From Superficieibacter electus (lineage in GTDB: Bacteria; Pseudomonadota; Gammaproteobacteria; Enterobacterales; Enterobacteriaceae), in contig NZ_PQGD01000001.1 in NCBI RefSeq assembly GCF_002915575.1, positions 248,001 through 312,000 of the forward strand: DNA of 64,000 nt, in the 5' to 3' direction. This document shows positions 60,125 to 64,000 of the stretch, piece after piece; the first letter of the stretch is position 1, and each line of letters starts with the position of its first letter. The notes under the pieces were generated by a model. It was not told the origin of the DNA. It saw only the letters and a list, made by a program, of their open reading frames with translations, and did no database searches. The translations under genes and the position numbers were made by a program.

Positions 60125-61714
60125 ATGACGCATCCACTCTTAGCCATCGACAGGCTTTCAATTGCGTTTACCCAGCAGGGTGAAACCCGCACCGTGGTCA
60201 GCGATCTCTCACTTCAGGTGGAAGCCGGCGAAACGCTGGCGCTGGTGGGCGAATCCGGCTCAGGTAAAACGGTGTCGGCGCTGTCAATCCTGCGTCTTCT
60301 TCCCTCCCCGCCAGTGAGCTGGCCCGAGGGCGATATCCGTTTTCATGGCCAGTCATTATTACATGCGGATGAACACACGCTGCGCGGTATTCGCGGTAAC
60401 CGGATCGCGATGATTTTTCAGGAACCCATGGTTTCACTTAACCCGCTGCATACGCTGGAAAAACAGCTTTATGAAGTGTTATCCCTGCACCGCGGAATGC
60501 GCAGAGAAGCCGCTCGTGGAGAAATAATTACCTGTCTTGATCGTGTAGGTATCCGCAATGCCGCCCGTCGCCTCGCGGATTATCCGCACCAGCTCTCGGG
60601 CGGCGAGCGCCAGCGAGTCATGATCGCCATGGCGCTGTTAACGCGCCCGGAGTTACTGATTGCCGATGAACCGACCACCGCACTGGACGTCTCGGTGCAG
60701 GCGCAAATCCTTAAACTGCTGCGCGAATTGCGCCAGGAACTCAATATGGGGCTGCTGTTCATCACCCATAACCTGAGCATAGTGCGTAAGCTGGCAGATA
60801 ACGTGGCGGTGATGCAAAACGGCCGCTGCGTCGAGCAGAACCGCGCCACTACGTTATTTGCTGCCCCCGCACATCCCTACACTCAACGCCTGTTGAACAG
60901 TGAACCATCGGGTGATCCGGTGCCCCTGCCAGCAGAAAATACGCCTCTGCTTGAGGTAGACGATCTGTGCGTCGAATTTCCGGTGCGTAAAGGGTTGCTA
61001 CGACGCGTTGTCGATCACAATCGTGTGGTGAAGAACCTGAGTTTTTCCCTGTGCCCGGGTGAAGCTCTGGGACTGGTTGGCGAATCGGGCTCGGGGAAAA
61101 GCACTACCGGCATGGCATTGCTCAGGCTAATTGCCTCAAAAGGTCGTATCCTGTTTGACGGTAAACCGCTGAATGGGCTCAGCCGTAAACAACTTTTGCC
61201 AGTACGTCATCGTATTCAGGTCGTATTTCAGGACCCCAACTCGTCACTTAATCCACGCCTGAACGTACTGCAAATTATTGAGGAAGGATTGCGGGTACAT
61301 CAACCGACTCTGAGCGTACAGGAGCGTGAAAAGCAGGTGATTGCGGTGATGCAGGAAGTGGGCCTGGATGCGGAAATGCGCCATCGTTATCCTGCGGCGT
61401 TCTCAGGTGGACAGCGTCAGCGAATCGCAATTGCCCGCGCGCTGATTCTGAAACCGGAGCTGATTATTCTTGATGAACCAACGTCATCGCTGGATCGCAC
61501 CGTGCAGGCCCAAATCCTTACGCTGTTGAAATCATTACAGGAGAAGCATCGGCTGGCGTATATCTTTATCAGCCACGATCTACACGTCGTACGCTCACTG
61601 TGCCATCAGGTGATCGTACTGCGTCAGGGGGAAGTGATAGAGCAAGGCGAGTGCAGACGCGTCTTTAGTGAGCCGCAACAGGACTATACCCGTCAGCTAT
61701 TAACCTTAAGCTGA
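60125..61714 (+). CDS. yejF: ABC transporter ATPase YejF (duplicated)
   Basis: 529-residue cytosolic protein with two fused oligopeptide-type ABC ATPase domains. Domain 1: Walker A GESGSGKT (residues 42-49), signature LSGGERQR, Walker B LLIADEPT. Domain 2: Walker A GESGSGKS (near 320), signature FSGGQRQR, Walker B IIILDEPT. Both sites look intact. The inner ATG ([12 protein letters not shown]) is 1 base after the yejE stop; an upstream in-frame start within yejE is unsupported. Confidence 0.96.
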   Translation: MTHPLLAIDRLSIAFTQQGETRTVVSDLSLQVEAGETLALVGESGSGKTVSALSILRLLPSPPVSWPEGDIRFHGQSLLHADEHTLRGIRGNRIAMIFQEPMVSLNPLHTLEKQLYEVLSLHRGMRREAARGEIITCLDRVGIRNAARRLADYPHQLSGGERQRVMIAMALLTRPELLIADEPTTALDVSVQAQILKLLRELRQELNMGLLFITHNLSIVRKLADNVAVMQNGRCVEQNRATTLFAAPAHPYTQRLLNSEPSGDPVPLPAENTPLLEVDDLCVEFPVRKGLLRRVVDHNRVVKNLSFSLCPGEALGLVGESGSGKSTTGMALLRLIASKGRILFDGKPLNGLSRKQLLPVRHRIQVVFQDPNSSLNPRLNVLQIIEEGLRVHQPTLSVQEREKQVIAVMQEVGLDAEMRHRYPAAFSGGQRQRIAIARALILKPELIILDEPTSSLDRTVQAQILTLLKSLQEKHRLAYIFISHDLHVVRSLCHQVIVLRQGEVIEQGECRRVFSEPQQDYTRQLLTLS

Positions 61715-61717
61715 CAA

Positions 61718-62062
61718 TCAGAAAGGATTGTACCCTGAAAATGGCTCGGCAATCGCCACGCCGAAATTTTTTAGCCGACAGGTAGCCGCAAACTCATCCT
61801 GTCGGTTAACAAACAGACAAGGCTCGCCTTCGCATTCAAGCACGGAGCAATCGACCTCAATATCACTCAATGCCTGGCTCAGGGTATGCATCACCGGCCA
61901 GGCGTTATCTCCGTCCGGACTCAGCAGTTTTAACGCGACAAGACAGTTCTCACAGGGTGGCGCACTGTGCGGAATCGGTTCAACTCTGGAACCCGCAAAT
62001 CCCGACAGCCAGCGATAGCTCTGCGGCAAACGGTGAACGATAGAGAGTTGTTGATGCGTCAC
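61718..62062 (-). CDS. yejG: Conserved small protein YejG
   Basis: 114-residue soluble protein of unknown function. Starts with GTG ([18 protein letters not shown]), chosen because ggggata is placed before it and the length then equals E. coli YejG. Longer in-frame ATG starts add ~35 unrelated residues. Conserved cysteine-containing motifs ([19 protein letters not shown]) and C-terminus [15 protein letters not shown]. Convergent with yejF, 3 bases apart. Confidence 0.9.
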   Translation of the reverse strand: MTHQQLSIVHRLPQSYRWLSGFAGSRVEPIPHSAPPCENCLVALKLLSPDGDNAWPVMHTLSQALSDIEVDCSVLECEGEPCLFVNRQDEFAATCRLKNFGVAIAEPFSGYNPF

Positions 62063-62370
62063 TTTAGTATCCCCGGAAGCAGTAAAAATTAACAATTGAT
62101 TCACATCAATATTAACACATGGTTGACAATTCGTCGTGCATCCTGAAGAAAACGCTTTCATCCACAACCAGTAAGGGTCAAGCAGCTCAATTATCGAGAG
62201 TTTAATCAGCGTTACAGGAGCCTTTTGGCGCTATATGTACCGTTTTTTGTGATCTAAAACAACCTTTTTAACAACATTAACGTGACTTTTTACATAAATT
62301 GATTTTACAAAAAATAAACAATTAAGGCGTAATCAGAGGAACGGGGACGTGATAACGTCCCCGGAAAAGA
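62063..62370. other. Intergenic region between yejG and bcr
   Basis: Contains the yejG promoter region and an AT-rich tract; no credible gene seen. A perfect hairpin (ggggacgt / acgtcccc, 62344-62363) lies close to the bcr 3' end, without a T-run. Confidence 0.6.
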
Positions 62371-63567
62371 TTAGCGGGCGCGCTTTTTACTGCGGCTGGC
62401 GTACGAGCAAAAGAGGACAGAACTGGCTGCACAAAAGGCAATAGAGAGGATCATTGGCCAGGCAGTAGTAAACGTCGCCAGCGACAGCAGCGCGCCGACA
62501 ATCGCGCCAATGCCAAAGCGAAAGGTGCCGGCCAGAGAAGAGGCGGTTCCCGCCATATGCGGAAACTCATCCAGGATCACCGCCATTGCATTTGACGCCA
62601 CCAGCGACACGCAGCCGACAAACGCCGCGACCCCCACCACCATCGACCAGAAGCCGACATCGAAAAGCCCACATACCACCAGCCACACCGCTGTGGCAAA
62701 CTGCACCCACAGCCCGGCGCGGAACATGTTAAGCGCCCCGACCCGCCGCACAAATCGGCTGTTAACGATGGTTAAGACGAACAGGAAAGCCACATTCAGC
62801 GCAAAGTAATAGCCAAAATGCTGTGGCAGGACATGGTTAAGCTCGATATAAACAAACGGTCCGGCGCTTAAAAATGAGAACATCCCGGCAAAACTGAATC
62901 CGCTGGCCAGCATATAGCTCAATACGCGCTTGTGGCGAAACAGCGAGGCAAAGTTGCCCCCGGTGGTGCGAATATGAAATTTCTGCCGTCGCTCAACGGG
63001 CAGCGTCTCGTCGATAAAAAAGAAAATCATCGCCGAGGCCAGTAGCGCGGCAATCGCGAGTATCCAGAAAATCGCATGCCAGCTAAACCAGATTAGCACC
63101 GCCCCTCCCACCATCGGGGCCACCAGCGGTGCAATGGTCGTCACCAGCATCACGAACGACATCATGCGCGAAAATTCTTCCTTCGGATAAATATCGCGCA
63201 TCAGGGCGTTAATCACCACGCTAGCCGCAGCCGCCGCCAGGCCATGGAAAAAGCGCATAATAATTAAGTAGTCGATGGACTGCGACAGCGCGCACGCGGC
63301 GGCGGCGGCAGCAAAAACCAGCGTGCCTCCGAGGATCACCGGCTTACGCCCAAGGCTATCCGCCATCGGCCCGTAAAGCAGCTGACCGAGCGCAAAACCA
63401 AGAATGTAGGTGCTGAGCGTCATTTGTGCACTACCGGCGGGCACGCCGAACTGCGCGGAAATGACCGGCAAAGCAGGCAAATACATATCAATCGAAAGTG
63501 GCATCAGCATGGCCAACAGGCCAAGAATAAACACGATACCCAGCGAGGAGCGCTGCTTTGTCGTCAC
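62371..63567 (-). CDS. bcr: Multidrug efflux MFS transporter Bcr
   Basis: 398-residue, twelve-span DHA1-family proton antiporter exporting bicyclomycin, sulfonamides and cysteine-related compounds in E. coli. Motifs: [20 protein letters not shown], the A-motif [16 protein letters not shown] and [24 protein letters not shown] start with aggag upstream is used and gives the E. coli N-terminus (MTTKQ/R...). It follows rsuA by 12 bases on the same strand; rsuA-bcr is an operon. Confidence 0.95.
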   Translation of the reverse strand: MTTKQRSSLGIVFILGLLAMLMPLSIDMYLPALPVISAQFGVPAGSAQMTLSTYILGFALGQLLYGPMADSLGRKPVILGGTLVFAAAAAACALSQSIDYLIIMRFFHGLAAAAASVVINALMRDIYPKEEFSRMMSFVMLVTTIAPLVAPMVGGAVLIWFSWHAIFWILAIAALLASAMIFFFIDETLPVERRQKFHIRTTGGNFASLFRHKRVLSYMLASGFSFAGMFSFLSAGPFVYIELNHVLPQHFGYYFALNVAFLFVLTIVNSRFVRRVGALNMFRAGLWVQFATAVWLVVCGLFDVGFWSMVVGVAAFVGCVSLVASNAMAVILDEFPHMAGTASSLAGTFRFGIGAIVGALLSLATFTTAWPMILSIAFCAASSVLFCSYASRSKKRAR

Positions 63568-63579
63568 CCGTAACTCCTG

Positions 63580-64000
63580 TTATGGCATGCCAGGACTGGC
63601 AATTTCGTCTTCTGTCAGCGCACGGTATTCACCCGGCGCAAGATCGGCATCCAGTACAATGCCGCCGATACGTTCACGATGCAGGCCCACCACGTGGTTG
63701 CCCACCGCCGCAAACATGCGTTTGACCTGGTGGTAACGTCCTTCACTAATGGTCAGACGTACCTCGGTTGGGGTAATGACCTCTAGTGTGGCAGGTTTAG
63801 TCAGATCTTTTTCATTATGTAGTTGTACACCGCGGGCGAACTGCTCTGCGGTGTCTTCTGCTACCGGCGATTCCAGCGTCACAAGATAGGTTTTTTCACA
63901 GTGATGGCGTGGAGACGTGATACGATGCGACCATTGGCCATCATCGGTCATCAGCACCAGTCCCGTGGTGTCGATATCCAGACGGCCTGCAGCGTGCAGC
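63580..64000 (-). CDS. rsuA: 16S rRNA pseudouridine(516) synthase RsuA, 3' part (5' end outside window)
   Basis: C-terminal ~140 residues of the 231-residue E. coli enzyme. The RluB/E/F-RsuA catalytic motif [17 protein letters not shown], with the catalytic Asp, lies at the window edge; the downstream [11 protein letters not shown] and [13 protein letters not shown] motifs follow. The N-terminal S4 domain is beyond the window. Forms pseudouridine 516 in 16S rRNA. Confidence 0.96.
   Translation of the reverse strand, partial: LHAAGRLDIDTTGLVLMTDDGQWSHRITSPRHHCEKTYLVTLESPVAEDTAEQFARGVQLHNEKDLTKPATLEVITPTEVRLTISEGRYHQVKRMFAAVGNHVVGLHRERIGGIVLDADLAPGEYRALTEDEIASPGMP

Noticed and set aside
62344-62363. 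Hairpin as a terminator of bcr
   Set aside because: The stem is strong, but no T-run follows on the minus strand; kept only as a note in the intergenic entry.

Overview
The window reads as chromosome of an enterobacterium close to Escherichia coli and Salmonella, most probably a Citrobacter-type species. Nearly every protein is recognisable as the ortholog of an E. coli K-12 gene from the metG to rsuA interval, in the same order and orientation. The exact species is inference from gene order and content.

Layout. At the left edge is the 3' part of metG, then lipoprotein gene yehR, an orphan NTF2-fold immunity-like gene, yehS, and the pyruvate-sensing btsSR two-component pair. The K-12 neighbour mlrA is missing; micro-gene yohO follows. 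Next come the osmF-yehYXW ABC transporter operon with a sigma-S-like promoter, a decayed sugar-utilisation stretch (GH28 hydrolase and transporter remnants), bglX, dld, a GNAT acetyltransferase, REP and tandem repeats, pbpG, yohC, yohD, yohF, an intact mdtQ, micro-gene yohP, dusC, yohJK, cdd and sanA. The galactose/methyl-galactoside operon mglBAC with its regulator galS carries two CRP-plus-operator modules. After that lie folE-yeiB, a YbfB-type MFS gene, yeiG, lysP, the divergent yeiE/yeiH pair and nfo.

Between nfo and the fructose PTS operon, the place where K-12 carries yeiI-nupX-rihB-psu genes, sits an AT-rich two-gene cassette: a cytosolic-looking protein with a possible clan-CD-like His/Cys pair, overlapping a lipoprotein gene. 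It is followed by a broken IS1182-family transposase. This is the least explained part of the window and the best candidate for an undescribed toxin (effector)/immunity system.

The right part holds fruBKA with two Cra operators, setB, yeiW, efpL (yeiP), a divergent uxuA/yeiQ pair with a UxuR-like operator between them, yeiR, lpxT, mepS, pdeN, the yejABEF peptide/microcin C importer, yejG, bcr and the 3' part of rsuA. Physiologically the region is mostly envelope and transport housekeeping. Carbon-source control is visible through CRP, GalS, Cra and probably UxuR sites. No rRNA, tRNA, CRISPR array, prophage or replication origin was seen.
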